64,000 bases of DNA from Actinomycetes bacterium (GTDB lineage Bacteria > Actinomycetota > Coriobacteriia > Coriobacteriales > Eggerthellaceae). The notes under the pieces are model-generated. The model was not told where the DNA came from and did no database searches. It saw only the letters and a list, made by a program, of their open reading frames with translations. Shown here piece by piece: positions 1-8,446 of the stretch. The DNA lies in the NCBI GenBank assembly GCA_023394615.1, contig JAEXAI010000016.1, forward strand, positions 248,001-312,000, given 5' to 3'. The position numbers and the translations under genes were made by a program. Every line of letters begins with the position of its first letter. The first letter of the stretch is position 1.

Positions 1-2136
1 GGGACACAGCGGGTCGATGCAGAGAATTCTTGGCTTACTACGAAAGGCCGTAACTTTGATTTGCGGCATGCCGCATACCGGACACGGTGTATCGGTGGCC
101 TCAATCTTGCCTTTCGGCAGCGGATAGGTCACATCGCAGTCGGGCCATCCCGAGCATCCGATGAACATCGAGCGCGTTTTCTGAGAGGCGCGCAGCTGCA
201 GGTCTTTACCGCACTTGGGGCATTTACCCACATATGCGTCAGCGGCCACCGCATCGGCCAGTGCGTCTTTTACCTCTTCGGAATGGGGCATGAGTTCTGA
301 AAGCTGTTCGGAAAGTAGGTTTCGACTGTTGGTGACCACGGTATTTTTCGTCGTCGCTCCGTTCGCGATATTGTCCATCTCGCTTTCCAGCTCCGCCGTC
401 ATATCGGGCGTCACCACATGCGGGGCAAAACGGCCCAGAGCATCACAGACCGCCATACCCAAAGCGGAAGGCTCGATAGGGTCGTTTTGAATGTATTTCA
501 CGGTGTAGAGCCGCTCGATGATACTGTGGCGCGTGGATTTCGTGCCCAGCCCCAACTTTTCCATTTCCTGGATCAGTTTGCCCTGCGAATAGCGGGCGGG
601 CGGTTCGGTCTGCTTTTTTGTCAGCGCTGCACCACCGAAATCGATTTGAGCTCCTTCGGCCATGGCAGGCAGCTGCTCGTCTTTTTTCAACCCATACGGA
701 TAGATTTCGCGAAAACCCGGCACCGCCAGCACATCGCCGCGTGCAACGAAAGGCTCAGAACCCACTTGCAGGGTCACCTTCGTACCCTCTACCACGGCAG
801 CTTCCGAAAGGGTTGCCAGAAAACGTCGGGCTATTAAGTTGTACAGTTTGAATTCTGCAGGAGGCAACGTGTCTGGCGTAGCAGCATTTGTAGGGTGTAT
901 TGGCGGATGGTCCGTCGTTTCCTTTTTACCCCGCGTCGCATGCAATTCGCCCTTTTGCAAAAGTTTCCGGCAATACGGTGCATAGGCCAGATTGTCAGAG
1001 AGCTTCTGCACGGTCTCCACCAGATTCAGTGAAGACGGATACACCGTGTTGTCAACGCGCGGATAGCTGATGTAGCCATCCATATAGAGACTTTCAGCTA
1101 AACGCATGGTACGCGCCGGCGTGATGCCTTCAGCTGATGCTGCAGCCATCAACGATGTGGTATTGAACGGCACAGGCGCGGCGATAGTACGCTTGCGTTT
1201 GTCGATGGATGCCACCTGGGCGCTCGTTTCGCCCGAGACGTTTGCCATAACCGCTTTCGCCTTCGCCTCTTCCTTGAAGCGCGCCGTAGCATGTGGGGCG
1301 ATGAATTCCGTGCCATCCGCTGAAAACGTTCCTTTGATAACCCAGTAGTCTTCAGGCTCGAACGCCAAACGCAACCTCTCGCGTTCCACGATAAGCGCCA
1401 GCGTGGGCGTTTGCACGCGTCCAGAACTGCGCACGTTTCCATATCCGGCAAATTTCACCAGCGTGAGGTAACGCGTGAGTACAGCACCCCAGATAAGGTC
1501 GATATCCTGCCTTGACGCACCGGCGCTGGCCAAGTTCACATCCAGCTCCACCAGATTGTTGAAAGCGTGCGTGATCTCTTCTTTGGTGATGGCCGAATAG
1601 CGCGCGCGGGTCACCGGAGCGGTATCGTTTACCTGCTTGATCATGGAAAGCGCATCAGCGCCGATAAGCTCGCCTTCGCGATCGAAGTCTGTGGCAATCA
1701 CGATGCTGTCAGCCTTCTTCGCCAAATTCTTCAGCGATCGGATAATCTCTTTTTCTTTCGGCTGCTTTTCGATGGGCGCATAAACCAGATACGGCAACGC
1801 ATCCATCTTCCAAGAGGAAAGCTCGACTCCCTCTTCGGTGAAGGGCTTTTTCTTCTTGAAAGGCGGCTTCGGCAGACTGTCGGGCACATTCGCCTCGACC
1901 ACTTGACCCTCTTCGTCTACCCCGCGCCAGCCACCGCGCTTTTTATACACCAGATGCGGCGTGAAATCAGGTTCTAGTATATGACCGCGCAGGCCGATGG
2001 TCGTCCATTCTTCACCATCATGGGTAAAGCGATACACAGGCGTGGAATACACCTTATCTTTTTTCGGTTTGCCTACCCCTAAAAGATCGGCAATCTTTTC
2101 GGCGGCAATGTTTTTTTCCGTGACAACTAGTTTCAC
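1..2136 (-). CDS. topA: Type IA DNA topoisomerase, archaeal-type TopA, partial at 3' end
   Basis: This enzyme relaxes negatively supercoiled DNA by cutting one strand through a tyrosine. I translated 712 codons from a GTG at 2136, which has AAGGGG six bases upstream; the C-terminus lies beyond the window. The N-terminus is a TOPRIM domain with the metal-binding motif DFDREGE. The catalytic tyrosine sits in YISYPRVDNT, near positions 1040-1070. The C-terminus has zinc-ribbon cysteines (KCPKCG...GCSGWPDC, then PCPVCG) near positions 1-215. The DFDREGELIG motif and early TOPRIM resemble archaeal TopA more than the E. coli enzyme. It could be annotated as topoisomerase III. It is divergent from the gene at 2348. 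Confidence 0.93.
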   Translation of the reverse strand, partial: MKLVVTEKNIAAEKIADLLGVGKPKKDKVYSTPVYRFTHDGEEWTTIGLRGHILEPDFTPHLVYKKRGGWRGVDEEGQVVEANVPDSLPKPPFKKKKPFTEEGVELSSWKMDALPYLVYAPIEKQPKEKEIIRSLKNLAKKADSIVIATDFDREGELIGADALSMIKQVNDTAPVTRARYSAITKEEITHAFNNLVELDVNLASAGASRQDIDLIWGAVLTRYLTLVKFAGYGNVRSSGRVQTPTLALIVERERLRLAFEPEDYWVIKGTFSADGTEFIAPHATARFKEEAKAKAVMANVSGETSAQVASIDKRKRTIAAPVPFNTTSLMAAASAEGITPARTMRLAESLYMDGYISYPRVDNTVYPSSLNLVETVQKLSDNLAYAPYCRKLLQKGELHATRGKKETTDHPPIHPTNAATPDTLPPAEFKLYNLIARRFLATLSEAAVVEGTKVTLQVGSEPFVARGDVLAVPGFREIYPYGLKKDEQLPAMAEGAQIDFGGAALTKKQTEPPARYSQGKLIQEMEKLGLGTKSTRHSIIERLYTVKYIQNDPIEPSALGMAVCDALGRFAPHVVTPDMTAELESEMDNIANGATTKNTVVTNSRNLLSEQLSELMPHSEEVKDALADAVAADAYVGKCPKCGKDLQLRASQKTRSMFIGCSGWPDCDVTYPLPKGKIEATDTPCPVCGMPQIKVTAFRSKPRILCIDPLCP

Positions 2137-2347
2137 ACGATGCCCCTTCTCTTGATTTTACGTGCGTGGGGTATGGACCCTTTCGGGCAACAGATTGTAA
2201 GGATACACGAAAAAGCGAAGATTCGGTAGATTTGTTATCGAAGCGCTTTGAAGCAAGCGAGCATTTACTGTCGAGTCGCGCTCAGACATACACACTATCG
2301 CGGATGTCGCGTTATGCTTTTGCCATAGTCGTTCGAAAGCGGGTTGT

Positions 2348-2857
2348 ATGAGAAAAGCCATTGTATCGATAGCCGCCATCACCGTTGTTTGCGCAGGTTG
2401 TTTCTGCGCTTACCTACTCTTGTCGAGCGTTACCGGTTCGAAATCGATTGAAACCGGAACGACTGCGACCAACATTGTGCGCACTATGAAAACAGGAGCA
2501 TCGAGCTTGGCATCAAACGCCACCAATGCCGCCATAGATGCCAGCGGCCTGAAAACGAAGGTGAACGATTATCTGGAATCACACACCGCAGCTATCGCGC
2601 AGAGCACTGGAGCATCCCAAACCCAAGTCAACCAAGCCGTCGCAGATCTAAACATCGAATCATGGACGGCTACAACGCTTCCCAGCACCGCTGTAGCGGA
2701 ATCAACGCAATCTTTCACCGCGGCAGACACGGATGTATCCGTGACCAGCTACACCGACCCCTCCTATGTGACCGTGAGCGCACTGGGCCAAAATGTGACG
2801 CTCTCAGTTCCCGAATCAGCGCAAAGTTCGCTTGCCCTTTTAGGGGTGACCTCTTAA
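2348..2857 (+). CDS. Small exported or membrane-anchored protein of unknown function
   Basis: I do not recognise this 169-residue protein. Residues 1-30 have a positive start (MRKA) followed by a hydrophobic stretch with cysteines (VVCAGCFCAYLLL), so it is a signal anchor or signal peptide; the cysteines are not in a clear lipobox. The rest is rich in Ser, Thr, Ala and Val and lacks any catalytic motif I can see. The ribosome binding site is weak (GCGGG). It is divergent from topA and converges on the DUF1385 gene. An outside-facing, mostly unstructured protein is the best inference. Confidence 0.75.
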   Translation: MRKAIVSIAAITVVCAGCFCAYLLLSSVTGSKSIETGTTATNIVRTMKTGASSLASNATNAAIDASGLKTKVNDYLESHTAAIAQSTGASQTQVNQAVADLNIESWTATTLPSTAVAESTQSFTAADTDVSVTSYTDPSYVTVSALGQNVTLSVPESAQSSLALLGVTS

Positions 2858-2904
2858 GCCGCAACGCAGACTTGTCGCTTGCCGTGTTGCATGTGACATT
2901 TTTG

Positions 2905-2936
2905 GGCTTGAGCGCTTAGTAGGCTTGAGCGCTTAG
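2905..2936. repeat. 15-bp tandem direct repeat
   Basis: The 15-base unit GGCTTGAGCGCTTAG occurs at 2905-2919 and again at 2922-2936, separated by TA. The second copy contains the stop codon of the DUF1385 gene. It looks like a local duplication in the space between two convergent genes. Confidence 0.8.
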
Positions 2937-4000
2937 GCGCAGCCTTCCTCGGTCTCTCCCGAAGACTCTTCGTCACCTGAAAGCTCGAAGCCAACGGATT
3001 TTCCTGCCGCAGCTTCAGCGTTTTCTCTATCCAACACCATCTGCATAGCCGCAATGGCACATTCGATTTGTCCGTCATCAGGCTCGCTGGTCGTGAGGTA
3101 TTGCAACTGCATACCGGGCCACAACACCACTTTCACCAGCGGGTTTTCCGGATGCGATCCAGCCCATTTCACCGTTATCTCATAGCTTATACCCGCGATG
3201 AGCGGCATCAGCAAGATGCGTACCACGATGACCAGTAAGAGTTTCGGTGCTCCATCCGCAACGCCCCATGCAGCGATAAGTCCGTTTATGGGTGTGACGG
3301 TGTACACCAAAATGGCGATAATCATGACCATGATAAGAAATGCGGTGCCGCAGCGCACATGCAAGCGCGGAAAGCTGCGAGCATTCTCAGGCGTGAGCGG
3401 CAGGCCATGTTCGAAGCAATGAATGGTTTTATGTTCCGCCCCATGGTAGCCAAACATGCGCTTTATGTCTTTCATGCGCCCGATCAACCAGAGGTAGAAT
3501 ACAAACACAGCCACACGCAAAAGGCCGTCAACGAGGTTCCAGGCAAGCGTTGATTTGTCGTATTCACCGACAATCAGATTCGTCAGAACCGCTGGCGCCA
3601 CGATGAACAGCACGACCCCCAAAACCAAGCCCAGCACCATGCTGATAATCATCTCACGATGGCCGAACTCGTAATCATCGCCGTCTTCCGAGCCTTCTTC
3701 CTCATCGTCGAAAGCATGCACAGCCGCTATCTCGAGCGCTTTATAGCCTAAAGCCAAAGACTCGACAAAAGCCGTGCAACCGCGCACGAGCGGCCACCGC
3801 AGCCAGCTGTTTTTCGGCAGACCGCTTGCCAAATCGTGCTCCTCGGTATATATCGTGCCTTCCGGCTCACGCACAGCCACAGCCCAATTGTAGCGACCGC
3901 GCATCATGATGCCCTCAAGGAGGGCTTGCCCTCCCACATGCGTTTTCAGTTTGCCGTCCTCGGAAAAGGCGCGGGAAAGATCGCTTTTCTCTTTAGCCAC
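2933..4000 (-). CDS. DUF1385 family integral membrane protein (YqhQ-like)
   Basis: Function is unknown. The family signature is present: VGGQALLEGIMMRGRYNWAV near the N-terminus, then the WPLVRGCTAFVESLALGYKAL region, and four to five hydrophobic segments (for example around MVLGLVLGVVLFIVAPAVL and FLIMVMIIAILVYTV). A central motif MFGYHGAEHKTIHCFEHG has histidines and a cysteine that could bind metal. I chose the GTG at 4000 (355 residues) because it overlaps the thyX stop by 8 bases and starts at AKEKSDL. A longer form starting at 4036 is possible but adds only nonconserved residues. The C-terminus is acidic. It is probably cotranscribed with thyX. Confidence 0.88.
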   Translation of the reverse strand: MAKEKSDLSRAFSEDGKLKTHVGGQALLEGIMMRGRYNWAVAVREPEGTIYTEEHDLASGLPKNSWLRWPLVRGCTAFVESLALGYKALEIAAVHAFDDEEEGSEDGDDYEFGHREMIISMVLGLVLGVVLFIVAPAVLTNLIVGEYDKSTLAWNLVDGLLRVAVFVFYLWLIGRMKDIKRMFGYHGAEHKTIHCFEHGLPLTPENARSFPRLHVRCGTAFLIMVMIIAILVYTVTPINGLIAAWGVADGAPKLLLVIVVRILLMPLIAGISYEITVKWAGSHPENPLVKVVLWPGMQLQYLTTSEPDDGQIECAIAAMQMVLDRENAEAAAGKSVGFELSGDEESSGETEEGCA

Positions 4001-4685
4001 GTTTCTGCTCCCGTACGACCTTGGGATACGGATCATTGCAGGTCATCTTGCCTTCTGGACAACTGCCATGCACGCAGGGCGCACCAGCATCCAAAAATAT
4101 GAATGGTGCCGTGGGGCGTGCCAATTCCAGCATGCGCAATGCCATCGCGCGAATCTCCCATTGGGCGCGCTTGCAGCAGCGCAATTCAAAAAAGTGCAGC
4201 AACTCACGCACATTCATAGTGATTACAATCTTCGATTCTGCCGCATTGGGCAGAAGGTAGCGCGCATCTTCGGCGGGAATGCCCACGTCGAGCAATTTCT
4301 CATACGCCTCAACACATGATTGGATGGCTTGATTAAAAACAGCATCCGCTTGCTCGTTTTCAGCAACCGTAGGGGGTTTCACCGTGCTCAGGCCGTCAGC
4401 GAACTTCACATAACGCTGCGATTGTTGATTGAAACTGGCGATGCGATGGCGCACCAGTTGATGGGTTAGCGCACGAGAGACGCCTTCGACGGCAAATGTG
4501 TAGCTGGCATGTTCCAACGTACTGTAATGGCCGCTGGCCATTATCGTGGAAAGTACGCTATGGACCCGCTCTTCGCTCATGTTCTCCATCAGCTCGGCAG
4601 CGCCCACCGGCGCGTAGCACAGTCGCGCGGCCGTTGCGATGGCCCGCTCGGGATCGGGTGTGTGATACAGTAATTCAACGTTCAT
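3993..4685 (-). CDS. thyX: Flavin-dependent thymidylate synthase ThyX
   Basis: It makes dTMP from dUMP with methylene-tetrahydrofolate, FAD and NADPH, replacing ThyA. The ThyX signature RHRxxSxNxxSxR is seen as RHRIASFNQQSQR, and the second half has NAAESKIVITMNVRELLHFF and RCCKRAQWEIR. The 230-residue length is normal. I chose the ATG at 4685 over the GTG at 4700 because GGAAGG abuts the GTG too closely. The last bases overlap the DUF1385 gene by 8, suggesting coupling. ThyX is common in anaerobes and actinobacteria. Confidence 0.95.
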   Translation of the reverse strand: MNVELLYHTPDPERAIATAARLCYAPVGAAELMENMSEERVHSVLSTIMASGHYSTLEHASYTFAVEGVSRALTHQLVRHRIASFNQQSQRYVKFADGLSTVKPPTVAENEQADAVFNQAIQSCVEAYEKLLDVGIPAEDARYLLPNAAESKIVITMNVRELLHFFELRCCKRAQWEIRAMALRMLELARPTAPFIFLDAGAPCVHGSCPEGKMTCNDPYPKVVREQKRG

Positions 4686-4857
4686 CGTAAAAAAATGCAC
4701 CTTCCGGCTGTTCTGTCCAGACCGTCAGTCGTGAGCGTTCATGCATGCGAGAACACACAGCAGCTTCATCGACAGAGCATTCGTATTGAGGGATAATATC
4801 TATTTGCTATCTGCATGATAATTGATGATGCGAAACCCGAAGCAGAAAAGAGCGCGC

Positions 4858-5748
4858 ATGCCCCGAAACAACACAGCCACTTTGCAGAGTACCGACTGGA
4901 ACGAGGAATGGAAACACTTGCAGCGCGTGCGCAGGAAATCCGACGATTCGCAATACTGGAACAAGCGCTCGAAAAACTACAGCACGAAAGACTCGCCGAA
5001 CCCTTATGTGGCGGATTTCTTGGAATTGGCAGGCATACGGGAAGGTGAATCCGTCATGGACATGGGCTGCGGCACCGGCAGTTTGGCTGTGCCATTGGCC
5101 CTTGCCGGCCACCGCGTGGTGGCGGCTGACTTCAGCCAAGGCATGCTTGATGAAATGGCCCAGCGTGCACGTGCAGCATCGGCTGTAGGCATTGAAGCGC
5201 ATCATATGAGCTGGGATGATGACTGGAGCGCCTGCGGCATCGAGCCGGAGAGCGTGGATGTGGCATTCGCATCGCGATCCATCTCCACCAGCGACATGCT
5301 CGCCGCGTTGATGAAGCTTGAAAGAGTCTCGCGACGCCGCATATGCATTACCATATCGACCGGCTGCAGTCCGCGCATGGATCCTGCAATCCTTGCCGCG
5401 TGCGGCATGAAAAACACCCAAGGCAAAGACTTCCAATACGCCTTCAATATACTGGTGAACGCAGGAGTGGACCCCACGGTCAACTACATCAAAAGCTCTC
5501 GCAAGGACACATTCGATACCCCCGATGAAGCGTTCGTAGACTTCGCGCGTATGATCGAAGAGTCGGAATCGGCCGATAACCCCGATGCCGTGGCGCTCGG
5601 GAAACGCAACTTGCAAGCGTGGCTGGGAAAGAACCTCGTCGAAAACGAGGATGCGGGGAAACTGGATAAGAAGGGCATCGCCGAAAAGAAGCTGCGATTG
5701 CTGCACCCTCGCATCATCACGTGGGCTTTCATCGCTTGGGATAAATAA
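4858..5748 (+). CDS. Class I SAM-dependent methyltransferase
   Basis: This is a Rossmann-fold methyltransferase of unknown substrate. Motif I is VMDMGCGTGSLAVPLA, followed by VVAADFS as the acidic end of strand 2, and later VDVAFASRSI where motif IV is expected. The N-terminus (WNEEWKHLQRVRRKSDDSQYW) and the C-terminal third resemble the undefined methyltransferases common in Eggerthellaceae. I chose the ATG at 4858 (296 residues); codons 4822, 4825 and 4828 are upstream alternatives, and none has a strong ribosome binding site. It is divergent from thyX and followed by a hairpin terminator. Confidence 0.88.
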   Translation: MPRNNTATLQSTDWNEEWKHLQRVRRKSDDSQYWNKRSKNYSTKDSPNPYVADFLELAGIREGESVMDMGCGTGSLAVPLALAGHRVVAADFSQGMLDEMAQRARAASAVGIEAHHMSWDDDWSACGIEPESVDVAFASRSISTSDMLAALMKLERVSRRRICITISTGCSPRMDPAILAACGMKNTQGKDFQYAFNILVNAGVDPTVNYIKSSRKDTFDTPDEAFVDFARMIEESESADNPDAVALGKRNLQAWLGKNLVENEDAGKLDKKGIAEKKLRLLHPRIITWAFIAWDK

Positions 5749-5750
5749 AG

Positions 5751-5782
5751 AATCGCCGATACCTTGGTGGCATCGGCGATTT
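5751..5782 (+). terminator. Rho-independent terminator after the methyltransferase
   Basis: The arms AATCGCCGAT and ATCGGCGATT pair around a short loop, and the 3' side runs into TTCAGTATGTGTTTT. It lies 2 bases after the stop codon and could also serve the convergent rubredoxin gene. Confidence 0.75.
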
Positions 5783-5833
5783 CAGTATGTGTTTTACCCC
5801 GGGCAAGACTCAAGGCAGAACAACAGTGTTTCT

Positions 5834-6496
5834 CTAGACGCGCTCAAAGGCATCTTTGCCCGCTCCGCATACTGGACAAGTATAATCATCGGGCAGTTCA
5901 TCGGCATATTCGATATATCCGCATATGCTGCAACGCCATGCGATTTTTGACTTCGCGGGCTCTTCGGCCTTCGCATCGTCAGCAGCAACGGCATCGTTGT
6001 AACTGCTGGCCTTCGGAGGTGTTTTCCCACCTTTTACCTGATGGTAGTAAGCATAAGTCATCGCGGACTCACTACCGAGCTTTTCGGCCTGTTCCACTTC
6101 ACAAATGAAGATGTAATGGCTTCCCACATCAGCGCTCTGCACTACCTTTGCGGAAAAATGTGCGCACGCATGCTCGGTAACGTAAGGGATGCCGTTCTCA
6201 TCCTCAGCTGACTGCACTTGAGCGAATTTGTCGAGCTCGGTGCTGGTATGAAAACCAAAGGTGCCGATAAGCTCCATCGGTGCGCTCTCATCTAAAACCG
6301 TGGCACTCAGGCGTCCGGTCTCGCGGATGACCTGCGCGGTATGATTCTCCTTGTTGATGGCAACGCTCACCTGCATAGGCTGGGACGTTACCTGAATGAA
6401 CGTGTTGACAATGCAACCCGCACGTTCGGTCTCCGACTTCGCACCGATAACAAACATGCCATAGCTTAACGAAAAGAATGCTGTTGAATCAACCAT
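5834..6496 (-). CDS. Flavin reductase-rubredoxin fusion (Hrb-like)
   Basis: Residues 1 to about 155 form a flavin-reductase-like FMN domain (FFSLSYGMFVIGAK, CIVNTFIQVTSQPMQVSVAINK). Residues from about 170 form a rubredoxin with two CxxC pairs (WRCSICGYIEY and DYTCPVCGAGKDAFERV). This architecture matches the high-molecular-weight rubredoxin of Moorella, which passes electrons from NAD(P)H to a flavodiiron protein for oxygen or NO removal. I infer a similar role in an anaerobe; no flavodiiron gene is in the window. The ATG at 6496 has AGAAAGGTGG at good spacing; an upstream start at 6526 is less likely. Confidence 0.93.
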   Translation of the reverse strand: MVDSTAFFSLSYGMFVIGAKSETERAGCIVNTFIQVTSQPMQVSVAINKENHTAQVIRETGRLSATVLDESAPMELIGTFGFHTSTELDKFAQVQSAEDENGIPYVTEHACAHFSAKVVQSADVGSHYIFICEVEQAEKLGSESAMTYAYYHQVKGGKTPPKASSYNDAVAADDAKAEEPAKSKIAWRCSICGYIEYADELPDDYTCPVCGAGKDAFERV

Positions 6497-6578
6497 AATG
6501 CCACCTTTCTCGCGTGCGTCCCGCAACGCAGGAAACGCACTGACGATTCCATTTGACAGTCACCCTACCACATATATG

Positions 6579-6613
6579 AAATCCCCGCCGATTAAATTTA
6601 TCGACGGGGATTG
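6579..6613 (-). terminator. Hairpin terminator after rpmE
   Basis: Two arms, AATCCCCGTCGAT and ATCGGCGGGGATT on the minus strand, pair with one mismatch around a TAAATTTA loop. The T-run after it is short, so termination may be partial. Confidence 0.6.
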
Positions 6614-6635
6614 AAAAAGCTTATTAGCAAATGCG

Positions 6636-7109
6636 CTATTCGGCAGGAGCCTCAGCAGGAGCCTCGGTAGCAGCTTCGGCCGCAGGCTCGGTGGCAGCCT
6701 CTTCGGCAGCAGGGGCGGCTTCGGCAGCTTTTGCCTCTTCAGCAGCGGCTTTTGCCTCAGCAGCGGCGTTCTTCTTGGCGAATTCAGCAGCGCGCTCGGC
6801 CTTTTTGGCAGCCTTCTCTTCGCGCTCGGCTTTGCGCTTTTCCTCAGCAGCAGCAGCCTCAGCCTGATGCTTGGCCTTGCGAGCAGCCTCGCGGGCAGCA
6901 ACGGTCTCGGTAGCTGAACCGTACTTGTCGGCAAAACGCTGCACGCGTCCGCCGGTATCGATCAGCTTCTGCTGGCCGGTGAAGAACGGATGGCATTCAT
7001 TGCAAATGTCGATTTTCAGTTCCGGTTTGGTCGAACGGGTATGGAAGGTATTACCGCAGGTGCAGGTAACGACGCAATCCATATACTTCGGATGGATGTC
7101 TTTCTTCAT
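6636..7109 (-). CDS. rpmE: Ribosomal protein bL31 with long Ala/Glu/Lys-rich C-terminal tail
   Basis: Residues 1-66 are a normal zinc-binding bL31: [21 protein letters not shown] and [23 protein letters not shown], with the CxC and CxxC zinc ligands. A tail of about 90 residues follows, mostly Ala, Glu and Lys, probably helical, turning acidic and proline-containing at the end. Typical bL31 is about 70 residues long. The start at 7109 has GGAG at good spacing (GGAGAAACC before ATG); longer forms start upstream in nonconserved sequence. It is a single gene between hairpins. The tail is discussed as a finding. Confidence 0.94.
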   Translation of the reverse strand: MKKDIHPKYMDCVVTCTCGNTFHTRSTKPELKIDICNECHPFFTGQQKLIDTGGRVQRFADKYGSATETVAAREAARKAKHQAEAAAAEEKRKAEREEKAAKKAERAAEFAKKNAAAEAKAAAEEAKAAEAAPAAEEAATEPAAEAATEAPAEAPAE

Positions 7110-7217
7110 GGTTTCTCCTTCGAGCGCCTTGGTTTCCATACAAGGCATAAGACGAACTTGCCTAGTTTATCACGGATTCTCCTGACCCTTGAGAAAAAAG
7201 ATACTCCTACATAATTC

Positions 7218-7252
7218 GAACCGACGAGCGCCCTTCAGGTGCCCGCCGGTTC
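7218..7252 (-). terminator. Hairpin downstream of serA
   Basis: The outer arms GAACCG and CGGTTC and the inner CG/GGC pairs form an imperfect stem with a TGAA loop. It lies 58 bases after the serA stop. No clear T-run follows on the minus strand. Confidence 0.5.
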
Positions 7253-7310
7253 TTGATCACGAGTATCATGTGCTCAGCACGGGACACAGGCCCCCTGCGA
7301 GCACATTTGA

Positions 7311-8231
7311 CTAGCGCTCATTCACGCAATGCGTTTTCGTGCCGGTCTCCAAATACCCCATCAGCTCTTTCACTGCCATCTTTGCGCAGTTTTCCTCAGC
7401 CTCGGCGGTCGATGCTCCCAAATGCGGCAATACGATGGCACGGTCCATCTTCACGACGGCGGGATTAGCGAAGTCGGTCACATAACGTGCGACTTTGCCC
7501 GAATCCAAAGCAGCAGCCATGGCTTCGTCTACCACCAAGGTGTCGCGAGAGAAATTCAAGAACACAGCACCGTCTTTCATCTTGGCGATGGCATCGGCAT
7601 CAATCATGCCGCGCGTCTTGTCGTTTGCGGGAACGTGAATGGTCATATAATCGGATGCAGCCAGAAGCTCGCCTAAATCAGAGGTGAAGCGCATGTCAGA
7701 TAAGATTTGCTTCGCACCATCGGCATCCAAGAACGGGTCATACCCAACGATATCCATGCCGAGTGCGGAAGCGGCCACGGCAATCTGTTTTCCGATGGCA
7801 CCGAGCCCGATAACGCCTAGGGTCTTCCCCACTATCTCAGTTCCAGCGAATTGTTTTTTCGCCTTTTCGACGGATTTGTTGATTGCAGGGTCCTCAGCGT
7901 TGTCGCGAACCCATTGCACGCCACCTAAAATATCGCGCGCGGAAAGGAGCATACCGCAGATGACAAGCTCTTTGACGGCATTGGCGTTCGCGCCGGGCGT
8001 ATTGAATACCGCAACTCCGCGATCAGCAAGAGCATCGAGGGGGATGTTGTTCACGCCAGCACCTGCACGTGCAACGGCTTTCAAGGACGCAGGAAGCTCC
8101 ATTTCGTGCATGTTCGCACTGCGCACCAAAATCGCATCCGCTTCTGAGATGTCATCAGTCAACGCATAGTCATCGGTCAGCAGATCGAGACCTTTTTGGG
8201 AGATATTGTTCAAGCAGTGCACTTTGTACAT
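7311..8231 (-). CDS. serA: D-3-phosphoglycerate dehydrogenase, short form without ACT domain
   Basis: It oxidises 3-phosphoglycerate to 3-phosphohydroxypyruvate, the first step of serine synthesis. The NAD-binding motif is GKTLGVIGLGAIGKQIA, and the D-2-hydroxyacid dehydrogenase catalytic His appears in VLPHLGASTAEAEENCA. At 306 residues it lacks the C-terminal ACT regulatory domain, so serine feedback would have to be indirect or absent. I chose ATG 8231, where similarity begins and AAAGG sits 8 bases upstream. An ATG at 8300 has AGAGGA very close to it and would add 23 residues. A TACTAT -10-like box lies at 8338-8343. Confidence 0.9.
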   Translation of the reverse strand: MYKVHCLNNISQKGLDLLTDDYALTDDISEADAILVRSANMHEMELPASLKAVARAGAGVNNIPLDALADRGVAVFNTPGANANAVKELVICGMLLSARDILGGVQWVRDNAEDPAINKSVEKAKKQFAGTEIVGKTLGVIGLGAIGKQIAVAASALGMDIVGYDPFLDADGAKQILSDMRFTSDLGELLAASDYMTIHVPANDKTRGMIDADAIAKMKDGAVFLNFSRDTLVVDEAMAAALDSGKVARYVTDFANPAVVKMDRAIVLPHLGASTAEAEENCAKMAVKELMGYLETGTKTHCVNER

Positions 8232-8446
8232 GTCGATAGCCTTTCTTCGAAATACCGCTTTCGGCAAACCGGGCGACCCGAGCTTTTGCGAATCGCTCAT
8301 TGTCCTCTCGAATTCATCATGAATTCTTTAGTGCACTATAGTAGCGCGGTTTCAGGCCCGATGCACGGCAAATCCACGTATATGTAAAATTCTCGCCTGC
8401 AAGCGGGAGGTCAGCACTCGATAGTGTCGCCCACAACTACAAGATG

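Noticed and set aside
4807..5706. 299-codon minus-strand open frame
   Set aside because: It lies opposite the methyltransferase, which has a clear SAM motif.
6631..6867. Ala/Ser-rich plus-strand frame
   Set aside because: It is the complement of the Ala/Glu/Lys tail of bL31.
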